Of a stretch of DNA of 32,839 nt, positions 1-8,756 are shown piece after piece. The number at the start of each line of letters is the position of its first letter. The first letter of the stretch is position 1. The notes beneath the pieces are model-generated. The model was not told the DNA's origin, did no database searches, and saw nothing but the letters and a program-made list of their open reading frames with translations. The position numbers were made by a program, and so were the translations under genes. This DNA comes from Clostridia bacterium (GTDB taxonomy: Bacteria; Bacillota; Clostridia; RUG12999): the NCBI GenBank assembly GCA_017396395.1, contig JAFQMF010000001.1, forward strand, positions 1 through 32,839, in the 5' to 3' direction.

Positions 1-422
1 ATATCTGGGCTTGTAAAAACTATGACGGAGATGTTATGAGCGATATGGTGGCTACTGCTTACGGAAGCCTTGCTATGATGACTTCAGTTTTAGTTTCACC
101 AAGCGGTGTATATGAATACGAAGCTGCTCACGGAACAGTTCAGCGTCATTATTACAAGCATTTAAAGGGCGAAAAAACATCTACAAACAGTGTTGCAACA
201 TTATTTGCATGGACAGGTGCTCTTAAAAAAAGAGGCGAGCTTGACGGACTTACAAATCTTATTGATTTTGCAAAAAAGCTTGAAAAAGCTACGATTAAAA
301 CAATTGAAGATGGCGTAATGACAGGTGACCTTGCTCTTCTTTCAACTCTTCCTAACAAAAGAAAAGTGGATACTCAGGAATTTTTAATTGAAATTAACCA
401 AAGATTAAAGGTTATGCTTTAA
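1..422 (+). CDS. icd: NADP-dependent isocitrate dehydrogenase, C-terminal part (5' end outside window)
   Basis: The open frame runs from base 3 to the stop at 420-422, about 139 codons, and enters from outside the window, so the internal ATG at 36 is not the start. The residues [13 protein letters not shown], then [22 protein letters not shown] and [13 protein letters not shown], match the C-terminal half of homodimeric NADP-isocitrate dehydrogenases of the eukaryote-like subfamily (human IDH1 type). This enzyme decarboxylates isocitrate to 2-oxoglutarate in the cytosol and yields NADPH. The stop is followed directly by a strong terminator shared with the convergent galE. The family call is confident; the cofactor is inferred from family resemblance because the N-terminal part is not visible. 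Confidence 0.9.
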   Translation, partial: IWACKNYDGDVMSDMVATAYGSLAMMTSVLVSPSGVYEYEAAHGTVQRHYYKHLKGEKTSTNSVATLFAWTGALKKRGELDGLTNLIDFAKKLEKATIKTIEDGVMTGDLALLSTLPNKRKVDTQEFLIEINQRLKVML

Positions 423-427
423 AAATT

Positions 428-470
428 AAAGGCTTGAAAAGATTACTGAAATCTTTTCAAGCCTTTTTTA
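428..470. terminator. Bidirectional intrinsic terminator between icd and galE
   Basis: A 17-bp perfect stem (428-444 with 450-466) with a 5-base loop is followed by a T tract on the plus strand. The complementary A tract on the other side gives a U tract on the minus strand. It ends both icd (plus) and the polysaccharide operon (minus, galE stop at 472). Confidence 0.9.
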
Positions 471-471
471 A

Positions 472-1485
472 TTATTCTTCGTATCCATTAGGATTTTTAC
501 TCTGCCAGTTCCAACCATCACGACACATATCTTCAAGGTTATACTGTGCTACCCAGTCAAGTTCATTTTTAGCCTTTGTAGCATCAGCAAAACAAGCAGG
601 TATATCACCTGGTCTGTTTGGACATATTTTATATTTAATTTCTTTACCTGAAGCCTTTTCAAAGGCTTTTACCATTTCTAAAACAGAATAACCGTTACCT
701 GTACCTATATTATAAATATGAACTCCCGCCACATCTGATTTTTTCTCTACTGCTTTAACGTGAGCTATACTTAAATCAACAACGTGAATATAATCTCTCA
801 CGCCTGTCCCGTCCTTTGTGGGATATTGATTTCCAAAAACAGAAAGCTGAGGTAGCTTTCCAATAGCAACCTGCTGAATATACGGCATAAGATTATTGGG
901 AATACCCTTAGGGTCTTCGCCTATAAGACCGCTTTTATGAGCACCAATAGGGTTAAAATATCTTAAAATAGTAACAGAAAAATTGTTGTTTGATACAAAT
1001 AAATCTTTTAAGATACCCTCAATATAAAGTTTTGTAGAACCATACGGATTAGTTGTGGAAAGAGGAAAATCTTCCACAATAGGAAGGCTCTTAGGATTAC
1101 CATACACTGTAGCAGATGAAGAAAAAACAATATTATATACCTTATGCATTTCCATTATTTTTAAAAGATTAAGTGTACCTGTAATATTATTATGATAATA
1201 CCAAAGCGGTTTCTGTACACTTTCCCCTACTGCTTTAAGTCCGGCAAAATGAATAACCCCGTCAACCTGCTCAGCTTCAAATACCTTATTAACTTCTTCA
1301 AAATCAAGCAAATCACATTTGTAAAATTCAAAATCTTTACCTGTAATTTCTTTAATTCTATCTAATGATTTTTCACTTGAATTTGACAAATTATCCAAAA
1401 CAGCAATTTCATAACCACTATTTAAAAGTTCAACACAAGTATGACTGCCAATATAGCCTGCTCCACCTGTTACTAAAATTTTCAT
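472..1485 (-). CDS. galE: UDP-glucose 4-epimerase
   Basis: This 337-aa short-chain dehydrogenase interconverts UDP-glucose and UDP-galactose (and possibly the N-acetyl forms) in the cytosol. The Rossmann NAD motif [10 protein letters not shown] lies at residues 6-15, the catalytic Ser region SSSATVYG at 122-129, and the YxxxK pair is Y148/K152. Length is normal for GalE (about 330-340). A GGAGAG ribosome site precedes the ATG. It is the last gene of the polysaccharide operon and ends just before the shared terminator at 428-470. It probably supplies a galactose-type donor for the polymer made by the upstream genes. The GalE versus other 4-epimerase assignment rests on overall similarity. Confidence 0.92.
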   Translation of the reverse strand: MKILVTGGAGYIGSHTCVELLNSGYEIAVLDNLSNSSEKSLDRIKEITGKDFEFYKCDLLDFEEVNKVFEAEQVDGVIHFAGLKAVGESVQKPLWYYHNNITGTLNLLKIMEMHKVYNIVFSSSATVYGNPKSLPIVEDFPLSTTNPYGSTKLYIEGILKDLFVSNNNFSVTILRYFNPIGAHKSGLIGEDPKGIPNNLMPYIQQVAIGKLPQLSVFGNQYPTKDGTGVRDYIHVVDLSIAHVKAVEKKSDVAGVHIYNIGTGNGYSVLEMVKAFEKASGKEIKYKICPNRPGDIPACFADATKAKNELDWVAQYNLEDMCRDGWNWQSKNPNGYEE

Positions 1486-1499
1486 AAACTATTTCTCTC

Positions 1500-2513
1500 C
1501 TATTTTTTATAAAATCTTCTTTTAGCTTTTTTCAAAAAAACTGTAAATACAATATTTCTATATATTTTTTTAACTCTCTTTTTCTTTAAATTGTTGTAAA
1601 ACTTTATAGTTTTTTTATTTAAACGGCTTTTGTCACAAAGATTATATTCATTTAATAAAAATTCATCTCTGCTTAAAGAACAAATAAATTCCTTTAGTCC
1701 TCCATTATCCTTATACTTTACATTTCTTTTTATATGTTGGGGAAGCCTTGAAACAGATATAAGAAATTTCTCCCTTATTATTTCGGCTGTACTTTCAAAA
1801 CTATATTTATTACAATAATGAAGTCTTTTTTCATAAACTGCAATTGTACCTTTATAATTATAAGGTGTATAATTTGAAGTTGCAGAAAATTCCGAATGAT
1901 AATATAAATATATGGGCTTTTTTATATATTCTGCATTTTCTATTTTATCACAATAATCAAGCAAAAACATTCCGTCTTCACCATTTTTGATGCCTTCTAT
2001 AAATTTTATATTATTTTCTTTTATAATTTTACTGCTGAAAATTTTATGCCATATTGCATTAAAATTACTTGAAAGCATAATTTTATTTATAAGGTCAACA
2101 TTTGATAAATCATTAATTTTACTAAAGAAATTTGTATTATATACACTTCGCCCCGAAATATGTACCGCAACAAAATCAAATATATACAAATCTTTCTTTG
2201 ATTTAATCTTTTCAATTATAAAATCGGTTGTGCCGTCATATATTTCATCGTCACTATCAATAAACCATATATAATCCCCTGTGGATTTTTCAATTCCAAG
2301 ATTTCTGGCAGAGCTTACACCGCCATTATCTTTACTAATAAGAATAATATCAGAACTGATATTATTTTCTAATAATTCTTTTGTATTATCTGTAGAGCCA
2401 TCATTTACAATGATTATTTCTATATCTTTGCCTGAAATTTTATTAAGGGATAATGCCAATTTTTCAGCAAATTTACCACCATTATAAACGGGAACTATAA
2501 TTGAAAGTTTCAT
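1500..2513 (-). CDS. Glycosyltransferase family 2
   Basis: The protein begins MKLSIIVPVYNGG, the classic GT2 N-terminus. VNDGS lies at residues 36-40 (nucleotide binding) and the metal-binding DSDD at 86-89, so this is a GT-A fold enzyme acting on the cytosolic membrane face. The start at 2513 is chosen because family members begin at this MKLS; an in-frame ATG at 2534 would add seven residues. Length is 337 aa. The C-terminal third is very rich in Lys/Arg, which fits peripheral membrane attachment. The gene overlaps the end of the preceding polymerase gene by about 32 bases and has a poor ribosome site, so translational coupling is likely. The sugar and acceptor cannot be deduced. Confidence 0.88.
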   Translation of the reverse strand: MKLSIIVPVYNGGKFAEKLALSLNKISGKDIEIIIVNDGSTDNTKELLENNISSDIILISKDNGGVSSARNLGIEKSTGDYIWFIDSDDEIYDGTTDFIIEKIKSKKDLYIFDFVAVHISGRSVYNTNFFSKINDLSNVDLINKIMLSSNFNAIWHKIFSSKIIKENNIKFIEGIKNGEDGMFLLDYCDKIENAEYIKKPIYLYYHSEFSATSNYTPYNYKGTIAVYEKRLHYCNKYSFESTAEIIREKFLISVSRLPQHIKRNVKYKDNGGLKEFICSLSRDEFLLNEYNLCDKSRLNKKTIKFYNNLKKKRVKKIYRNIVFTVFLKKAKRRFYKK

Positions 2514-3723
2514 ACTTAACACTACTTTCTGCATTATAAAAATTTTCTTTTTTTATGAGATTAACATAAGCAAAACCAATAGCAAGATATATATACGAAA
2601 ACTTATTTGTTATGCATAATGTTGTCATTTGTGAAAACAATTCCATAAGACATATTGTAAAAACCATAGGTGCAGGACAATCATTATGCTTAACCCCTAT
2701 ATAAGTATTTTTCACAATATAATAATATATACTGTAGTATATTGAAAAACCAACAAGCCCATAATCCACCAAAAGCTGGACGTAATTATTATGTGATGGA
2801 CTGAAGCTTCCAAAACTCTTTAAATATAAAAAATTATAATTATGTGTTCCATGACCAAATAAAACTTTATCCTGAAATCTTTCAAGTCCAAAAGTAATCA
2901 TTTTAAGTCTTGTGGTAGTTGAGAGGTCAGTTTCGGCACCAGCATCTTGATTAAATAAATCAAGAAAATTTAAAAATCTATTAAAAAAAGGTTTAAAAAA
3001 CTCAATGTTATATAGTATTACAAATAAAAGTACACACCCTGATAAAATCAAAAGAAACTTTACCGGATTAAAATTATTACTCTTTATGGTAAATATTACT
3101 GCAAGAGCAAGAACAATTACAATAATTGACCTTTTTGAGCCGGACGAAAATGCTAATAAACCAAGTAAAGGCAAAAATGGAAGTGTCCATTTTTTATTTC
3201 TGAATATCAAATTGTAAATCCCAATAATAAATGCTATAACACAATAATAACCAAATGCATTTTCCTGATTAATTTCTTTGCCAATACGTATGCCGTTTTG
3301 TAATCTAAATACAATTTCACTAATTCCATATTTAATAATGGTATATATACACATTATTATACATCCCCAGAAAATTGCCAAAAACAAATTTTCTATTTCA
3401 TCTTTTGTGCGAATTAAATTATATACCAAAAATGCTAAAAAAATAGTTTGATAAATGGTAAAATTATAGCTGTTGGCTGTTTCAAAATTTAAACTCCAAA
3501 AAGCACTTGCCGTTACATAAACAGCTAACATTCCTAAAAACTTATATATATCCCATCCATCAATATAGGGTTCAATGCAAAAATGTATAAAAAGAAATCC
3601 AATTACCGCCAAAAGCAATACTTTGGTAAGATTATTTAAAACTGGGTCATAAGCAAGTGTAAAAAGAGATGCTATATAAATATAAAAAGTATATAAGCCA
3701 ATTTTTCTAAAAGAAATTTCCAT
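2482..3723 (-). CDS. O-antigen ligase/polymerase family membrane protein (Wzy-like)
   Basis: This 413-aa protein is almost entirely hydrophobic helices (about ten membrane segments). It has the Wzy_C/O-antigen ligase signature: an extracytoplasmic loop with FGHG at 289-292 and SHNNYVQLLVDYGLVGF at 310-326, plus the conserved basic SGSKRS at 194-199. Proteins of this family polymerise lipid-linked repeat units outside the membrane or ligate glycans to an acceptor. With Wzz and BY-kinase genes in the same operon, a Wzy-type polymerase is the likelier role, but ligase activity is not excluded. The C-terminus (after about residue 390) is hydrophilic and overlaps the next gene. An AGGAG-type site precedes the start. 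Confidence 0.85.
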   Translation of the reverse strand: MEISFRKIGLYTFYIYIASLFTLAYDPVLNNLTKVLLLAVIGFLFIHFCIEPYIDGWDIYKFLGMLAVYVTASAFWSLNFETANSYNFTIYQTIFLAFLVYNLIRTKDEIENLFLAIFWGCIIMCIYTIIKYGISEIVFRLQNGIRIGKEINQENAFGYYCVIAFIIGIYNLIFRNKKWTLPFLPLLGLLAFSSGSKRSIIVIVLALAVIFTIKSNNFNPVKFLLILSGCVLLFVILYNIEFFKPFFNRFLNFLDLFNQDAGAETDLSTTTRLKMITFGLERFQDKVLFGHGTHNYNFLYLKSFGSFSPSHNNYVQLLVDYGLVGFSIYYSIYYYIVKNTYIGVKHNDCPAPMVFTICLMELFSQMTTLCITNKFSYIYLAIGFAYVNLIKKENFYNAESSVKYETFNYSSRL

Positions 3724-3751
3724 ATAGCAATTCTCCTTTCATAAGTATAAC

Positions 3752-4723
3752 TTATTTGTAAAAGTTTTCCATATTTTCTAAAATCTCAATAATATAAGGA
3801 GAAAAATTTTCTTTTAATGATATAAAAGCAGGTGAAGTTTTAAAATCCTTATAATATTCAAAATAACTTTTGTAAAGGTCTGAGGTCACAACCGCCAGCT
3901 CATTATTTGTTGTAAAGCTGTTACGAAATGTACCAAGATGTAAGCCGTGGTGCGGTCTGTACCATATTTTACTTCCATCGTCACAGGTATTATATTCACT
4001 GCTTTTCCCTGAAAAAGAAGGAGTTCCAAACCCGCAATCCTTCATTAGGTCAAAAAGCATAGTTTCATTGTTAAATGAACAAAGATTATATTTTTTTGAT
4101 TTTCCCTCAGCTAAAAGATTAAGTTCGTCAACATATTTTTGTAAATATGGCTTCACTTTTTCAAAATATTCTTTAGTTTTAAAAAAATGAAGTCCTGAAA
4201 GCTTGTTAATACATTTCACTCCGCTAAAGTAAAAAGATATGCTTTCTTTGATACCAAATTTAATAATATTTCGTGCAAAATCCTTAGAGAAAAGCTTTCT
4301 GTTAAGCTTCGAGGTTCTTGCAATATTACTGTATGGCATACCTATTGTGTCACAATGGCGAAGATGTTCTTCAAACATAGGTGTTCTTTCAGGACAGAAA
4401 AATATGTCAACATCACCTATATATACTGATTCATACTCTAAAAGCTTTGAATCAAAGAACAACCATCTCTGACATTTTTGAATTTGATTAATTTTTTTTG
4501 CTTTTTCACTCATACCAAGATTATCTGTAAAATCTTCAATATATGTTACATCAAATTTTTCAAAAGGCTTAAGCTGTAATTTAATATTATCTGAAATTTT
4601 TCTGTCAAGATATATTCTTACACCGTAATCAGGATAAATTTTAAATAGTGACAATAAATATAGAGGAATATATTCCTGATATGTATTTCCGAAAACATAC
4701 AAAACAAGACAAATTTTTTTCAT
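3752..4723 (-). CDS. Putative GT-A-like glycosyltransferase of the polysaccharide operon
   Basis: This 323-aa soluble protein starts MKKICLVLYVFGNTYQEYIP, a beta strand followed by a helix. It carries VYIGDVDIFF, whose DVD at residues 104-106 looks like the DxD metal/nucleotide-sugar motif of GT-A enzymes (GT8-like spacing), and a late YRPHHGLHLGTFR segment (near 255-267) that could contribute the C-terminal His seen in retaining GT-A enzymes. It sits between the 4-epimerase and polymerase genes, with a short gap on each side, so a sugar transferase for repeat-unit assembly is the natural role. I cannot place it in a named family with certainty; substrate unknown. Confidence 0.65.
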   Translation of the reverse strand: MKKICLVLYVFGNTYQEYIPLYLLSLFKIYPDYGVRIYLDRKISDNIKLQLKPFEKFDVTYIEDFTDNLGMSEKAKKINQIQKCQRWLFFDSKLLEYESVYIGDVDIFFCPERTPMFEEHLRHCDTIGMPYSNIARTSKLNRKLFSKDFARNIIKFGIKESISFYFSGVKCINKLSGLHFFKTKEYFEKVKPYLQKYVDELNLLAEGKSKKYNLCSFNNETMLFDLMKDCGFGTPSFSGKSSEYNTCDDGSKIWYRPHHGLHLGTFRNSFTTNNELAVVTSDLYKSYFEYYKDFKTSPAFISLKENFSPYIIEILENMENFYK

Positions 4724-4738
4724 AAAATCTCCTTGACT

Positions 4739-5713
4739 TTAAAGATTTTCCTTATACCAATCTATAGTAAGTTCAATTCCCTTATTAAAATCATATTCAG
4801 GCTCATAACCCAATAATTTTTTAGCTTTTGAAATATCAGCGTTGGAATGTTTAATATCCCCTGCTCTGTCAGGTCCAAAATTTGGTTTAATGTCTTTACC
4901 CATTAAAGAACAAATTTTCTCATATAAATCAACAAGAAATACTCTTCCGCCGAATGCTATATTGTAAACTTCCCCGCAAGCACAAGCAGGTGCTAGCATA
5001 GCCTTTAAATTAGCTTCAATAACATTTTCAATATAAGTAAAATCTCTTGATTGTTTTCCGTCACCATTTATTGTGGGAGCTTCATCATTTAGTAAGCTTT
5101 TTACAAATTTTGGAATAACTGCCGCATAAAAACCATGAGGGTCTTGTCTTCTGCCAAACACATTAAAATATCGGAAACCTATTGTTTCAAGATTATAAAG
5201 CTTGTTATAAAGACATCCGTACTCTTCGCATACTTTTTTTGTAAGAGCATAAGGAGAAAGTACCTTTCCTATTCTTTCTTCAATCTTAGGAAGGTTTGGC
5301 TCATCTCCATATACGGAAGAACTTGATGCATACACAAAACGCTTTACTCCTTGCTGTCTGCTCGCTTCCATCATATTAAGTGTACCGCCAATATTAATAT
5401 CCTCATACACTAAAGGCATATCAATACTTCTCGGTACACTTCCCCATGCTGCCTGATGTGATACATAATCAATTCCTTCACAGGCTTTAAGGCAGGTGTC
5501 AAAATCCCTGATATCGCCTTTTAAAAGTTCAAATTTACTATTATTCATAAACTCTTGAATATTTTCCATTTTTCCTGTAGAAAAATCGTCAAGACATCTT
5601 ACAAAATAACCCATTTTTAAAAGTGCTTCTACAATGTTTGAACCAATAAAACCGGCACCGCCTGTAATTAAAAACTTACTGTCTTTTGGAAAGTTTAACT
5701 TAGTATATTGCAT
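4739..5713 (-). CDS. UDP-N-acetylglucosamine 4-epimerase, WbpP/TviC-like
   Basis: This 324-aa extended SDR enzyme carries TGGAGFIGS at residues 17-25, the Ser region YASSSSVYGD around 128-137 and the Y155/K159 catalytic pair. The segment HQAAWGSVPRS (86-96) closely resembles the QAALGSVPRS signature of WbpP/TviC epimerases that interconvert UDP-GlcNAc and UDP-GalNAc (or the uronic acids), here with Trp in place of Leu. An N-terminal extension before the Rossmann strand is also typical of WbpP. It directly follows the UDP-HexNAc dehydrogenase gene, the same pairing as tviB-tviC, supporting production of UDP-GalNAcA. Exact substrate order is inferred. Confidence 0.85.
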   Translation of the reverse strand: MQYTKLNFPKDSKFLITGGAGFIGSNIVEALLKMGYFVRCLDDFSTGKMENIQEFMNNSKFELLKGDIRDFDTCLKACEGIDYVSHQAAWGSVPRSIDMPLVYEDINIGGTLNMMEASRQQGVKRFVYASSSSVYGDEPNLPKIEERIGKVLSPYALTKKVCEEYGCLYNKLYNLETIGFRYFNVFGRRQDPHGFYAAVIPKFVKSLLNDEAPTINGDGKQSRDFTYIENVIEANLKAMLAPACACGEVYNIAFGGRVFLVDLYEKICSLMGKDIKPNFGPDRAGDIKHSNADISKAKKLLGYEPEYDFNKGIELTIDWYKENL

Positions 5714-5737
5714 ATTTTTGCCTCACTGAAATTATAT

Positions 5738-7057
5738 TTACAATCTCCAATAATTATATCCTGCAGCCTTAATAGTGTTTTTATCGAAAATACTTTTAAC
5801 ATCTGCTATTATCTTTTTACTGTTGTCAGTATTTTTAAACATTTTATCTATTTCGCAAATAGTAAGATTTGAAAATTCATCATGTGCAACAGTTATAATT
5901 ACAGCATCCATATTCTTAATATCCTGCATAGAAGTAAATTTAATTCCATACTCATTATATGCTTCCTGTGCATCTGCTACCGGGTCTGCAACTATGGGAG
6001 AAATGCCATATTCATTAAGTTCGTTTACAATGTCAATTACTTTAGAATTTCTTGTATCAGGACAATTTTCTTTAAATGTAAATCCCAGCACAGCAACTTT
6101 TGCCTTACGAACAGGAACCTCTGCCTTTATTAAATGTTTAACAACATTTTCAGCCACATATTTACCCATATCATCATTAATTTTTCTGCCTGCCAAAATA
6201 ATTTGGGAATGATATCCTTCCTGTTCTGCTTTATATGTAAGATAATAAGGATCAACACCAATACAATGTCCGCCTACAAGTCCAGGAGAAAATTTCAAAA
6301 AATTCCATTTTGTGCCCGCTGCTTCCAGCACTTCCTTGGTATCAATACCAAGCTTATTAAATATTATAGAAAGCTCATTCATAAAAGCAATATTAATATC
6401 TCTCTGGCTGTTTTCAATTACCTTTGCAGCCTCAGCCACCTTAATAGAAGATGCTCTGTGTACACCTGCTTCAACAACCATTTCATATACCTTTGCTACA
6501 AGCTCCAGAGTTTCTTCATCCATACCCGAAACAATCTTAATAATAGTCTGTAGCCTATGGACTTTATCTCCTGGGTTAATTCTTTCAGGGGAATATCCAA
6601 CTTTAAAATCAACACCGCATTTAAGTCCTGATTCCGCCTCTAAAATAGGAACACAGACATCTTCAGTAACACCTGGATATACTGTGGATTCATAAACAAC
6701 AACTGAATCTTTTGTTAAGTTTTGACCTAATATTCTGCTGGCATTTTCAACAGGTGTAAGGTCAGGAGTTTTATCCTTTTTTACAGGTGTAGGAACTGCA
6801 ACAATATGAAATTTTGCTTCTTTGAGTCTTGAAGGGTCATATGTAAAATCAACCCTCGCTTTTTTGATTACATCATCCCCTACCTCACGGGTTGGGTCAA
6901 TTCCGTTTTTATATTGATTTATTTTTTTCTCATTAAGATCAAAACCTATAACATCAGCTTTTTCAGAAAAAGCGACTGCAATAGGCATACCAACATATCC
7001 AAGCCCTACAAGGGAAATCTTTTCTTTTCTTGAAACTATATCTTCAAATTTAATCAT
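5738..7057 (-). CDS. UDP-N-acetyl-D-hexosamine 6-dehydrogenase (WbpO/TviB type)
   Basis: This 439-aa UDP-sugar dehydrogenase oxidises the C6 hydroxyl to a carboxylate with two NAD. The N-terminal Rossmann motif GLGYVGMP is at residues 18-25, VAVPTP near 87-91, and the active-site GGHCIGVDPYY has Cys265; the C-terminal UDP-binding domain holds VLGFTFKENCPDTRNSK. The GGHCIGVDPYYL form is that of WbpO/TviB/WecC rather than UDP-glucose dehydrogenases, so UDP-GalNAc or UDP-GlcNAc is the expected substrate. The only usable ATG is at 7057, and it lacks a nearby Shine-Dalgarno; a GGAAG lies upstream, separated by a perfect 16-base palindrome. The 92-base gap before it is the longest inside the operon. 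Confidence 0.9.
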   Translation of the reverse strand: MIKFEDIVSRKEKISLVGLGYVGMPIAVAFSEKADVIGFDLNEKKINQYKNGIDPTREVGDDVIKKARVDFTYDPSRLKEAKFHIVAVPTPVKKDKTPDLTPVENASRILGQNLTKDSVVVYESTVYPGVTEDVCVPILEAESGLKCGVDFKVGYSPERINPGDKVHRLQTIIKIVSGMDEETLELVAKVYEMVVEAGVHRASSIKVAEAAKVIENSQRDINIAFMNELSIIFNKLGIDTKEVLEAAGTKWNFLKFSPGLVGGHCIGVDPYYLTYKAEQEGYHSQIILAGRKINDDMGKYVAENVVKHLIKAEVPVRKAKVAVLGFTFKENCPDTRNSKVIDIVNELNEYGISPIVADPVADAQEAYNEYGIKFTSMQDIKNMDAVIITVAHDEFSNLTICEIDKMFKNTDNSKKIIADVKSIFDKNTIKAAGYNYWRL

Positions 7058-7068
7058 TTTATATTTAT

Positions 7069-7084
7069 AGCTTTTTAAAAAGCT
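7069..7084. promoter_or_regulatory. 16-base perfect palindrome in the dehydrogenase 5' untranslated region
   Basis: AGCTTTTTAAAAAGCT reads the same on both strands and lies between a GGAAG (minus strand, just upstream) and the start codon at 7057. If it folds in the mRNA it shortens the distance from the GGAAG to the ATG from about 27 to about 11 bases. A second near-palindrome ATGATAATATCAT is at 7098-7110. Function is inferred only. Confidence 0.35.
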
Positions 7085-7149
7085 TCCTTTCTTGAAAATG
7101 ATAATATCATAATTTTAAAGAAACGTAATAAAAATTTTAAAAATCTTTT

Positions 7150-8274
7150 CTATTTATTAAACAGACTTTTGACAATTTCAATTACTCTATCCTGCTCCTG
7201 CAGTGTCATATTGGTATCACTTGGAAGACATACTCCATATTTGAATATTTCTTCACTATAGCTTCCATTTTCACATTCTGTAAAGAAATCATATTTCTCA
7301 AAAACAGGCTGCAAATGTAACGGCTTCCATATATATCTGCTCTCAATATTTTCCTTTTCAAGTGCAAGTATAATATCTAAGGGGGCAATATTTGCATTTT
7401 TATTAATTGTTATACAAGTTAACCAGAAATTAGGTTTGGAATAGTCTGTAACAGGTATCATTTTAATAGCAGAAATTTCTTCAAAAGCTTTTTTGTATCT
7501 GTTATAAATATCTGTTTTCTGCTTAATTCTGGTATCAAGAACTTTTAACTGTCCTCTCCCGATTCCTGCAAGAATATTACTCATTCTGTAGTTATAGCCT
7601 ATTTCAGTGTGCTGATAATATCTTTCATTATCTCTTGCCTGAGTAATCCAAAATTTAACTTTATTTGCAGTATCTTCATTTTCACATACTAACATACCTC
7701 CGCCTGAGGTTGTAATAATTTTATTGCCATTAAATGAAAATACACCGTATTTTCCAAAAGTACCCGTTTCTTTCCCTTTGTATGTTGTACCAAGACTTTC
7801 AGCGGCATCTTCAATAAGAACTGTATTATGCTTTTTGCAAATCTCTACAATCTCATCAAGCTTTGCTGCTTGTCCGAAAATATGAACAACAATAACAGCT
7901 TTAGGATTAGGATACTTTTCAAAAGCTTTCTGGAGTGCAACAGGACTCATATTCCAGTTATCCTCATCGCAATCTATAAATACAGGAGTAGCACCTTGGT
8001 ATATAATAGGATTTGCTGATGCAGCAAAGGTAAGCGAGGGACAGAAAACAATGTCACCTTGTTCAACTCCGGCGGCTTTTAATGCCATATGCACTGTTGC
8101 AGTACCAGAAGAAAGGGCAACGCAAAAATTGCAATCAACCCTTTTTGCAACTTCCTTTTCAAATTCATCAACATTTTCTCCAAGTGGTGCAATCCAATTT
8201 TTTTCAAAAGCATCCTGTATATAATATAGTTCATCTCCCCCCATATTAGGAGATGATAAATAGATTTTTTTCAT
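7150..8274 (-). CDS. DegT/DnrJ/EryC1 sugar aminotransferase (PglE/EpsN-like)
   Basis: This 374-aa PLP enzyme of fold type I transfers an amino group from glutamate to a 4-keto nucleotide sugar. The phosphate-binding SSGTAT is at residues 55-60, EDAAESLG at 155-162 (Asp156 pairs with the PLP ring nitrogen), and FSFNGNKIITTSGGGM places the Schiff-base Lys at 185. The SFNGNK form matches PglE and Bacillus EpsN, which make UDP-4-amino-4,6-dideoxy-GlcNAc on the way to bacillosamine. The partner 4,6-dehydratase (PglF type) and acetyltransferase (PglD type) are not in this operon. It is only 6 bases from the VanZ-like gene upstream. Family call firm, exact product inferred. Confidence 0.9.
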   Translation of the reverse strand: MKKIYLSSPNMGGDELYYIQDAFEKNWIAPLGENVDEFEKEVAKRVDCNFCVALSSGTATVHMALKAAGVEQGDIVFCPSLTFAASANPIIYQGATPVFIDCDEDNWNMSPVALQKAFEKYPNPKAVIVVHIFGQAAKLDEIVEICKKHNTVLIEDAAESLGTTYKGKETGTFGKYGVFSFNGNKIITTSGGGMLVCENEDTANKVKFWITQARDNERYYQHTEIGYNYRMSNILAGIGRGQLKVLDTRIKQKTDIYNRYKKAFEEISAIKMIPVTDYSKPNFWLTCITINKNANIAPLDIILALEKENIESRYIWKPLHLQPVFEKYDFFTECENGSYSEEIFKYGVCLPSDTNMTLQEQDRVIEIVKSLFNK

Positions 8275-8280
8275 AACCTT

Positions 8281-8745
8281 CTACCTCTTTATGTTTTTAT
8301 AACCATATGTTATTCCTTGACCTGCAATACTACCTAAAAAATCAATTATAACATCTTTATAACCTCCGGACCTTCCCGGAACAATCAATTGATGTATTTC
8401 ATCAGTAAATCCATAAAGAAAACAAAAAATACAAACATAATACCAGGGTATTTTATATTGTACTGCAAGTAGTGATGTAATAATTCCTAAAATCAAATAT
8501 AAGAAAAAGTGTGCAAATTTTCTGACAAATTTATTAAATTTCTTTTTGTTTATGGGTTTATATGATTTGCTGTCTTTATTAAAATCAAGATTATTTGTAT
8601 TTGTATTTATATTATCTATTTCCTCCGATACCTGATTAACAATTTTTTTGCTGATTTTATTTGATTCATAACCAGGCTGAGCTGAAAAGAAATAAATAAC
8701 TACACACCAGAATATAAGACATATCCATAAAAATCTTTTTAACAT
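8281..8745 (-). CDS. VanZ-like family membrane protein
   Basis: This 154-aa protein has an N-terminal membrane helix (about 5-20) followed by SAQPG (21-25), a hydrophilic Asn/Lys-rich loop, then helices starting with VRKFAHFFLYLILG (74-87). It ends with the family hallmark DEIHQLIVPGRSG (115-127) and a last helix with DVIIDFLGS. These are VanZ-family signatures; VanZ itself raises teicoplanin resistance by an unknown route, and many relatives sit in capsule clusters with no proven role. Here it lies between the aminotransferase gene and an unknown membrane-anchored protein gene, so a cell-envelope role is likely. No resistance claim is made. Confidence 0.85.
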   Translation of the reverse strand: MLKRFLWICLIFWCVVIYFFSAQPGYESNKISKKIVNQVSEEIDNINTNTNNLDFNKDSKSYKPINKKKFNKFVRKFAHFFLYLILGIITSLLAVQYKIPWYYVCIFCFLYGFTDEIHQLIVPGRSGGYKDVIIDFLGSIAGQGITYGYKNIKR

Positions 8746-8756
8746 AAAACTTGCTT

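Noticed and set aside
6134..6695. Several plus-strand ORFs of 100-145 codons inside the dehydrogenase gene
   Set aside because: They are antisense shadows of a clearly recognised 439-aa enzyme and show no domain or ribosome site.
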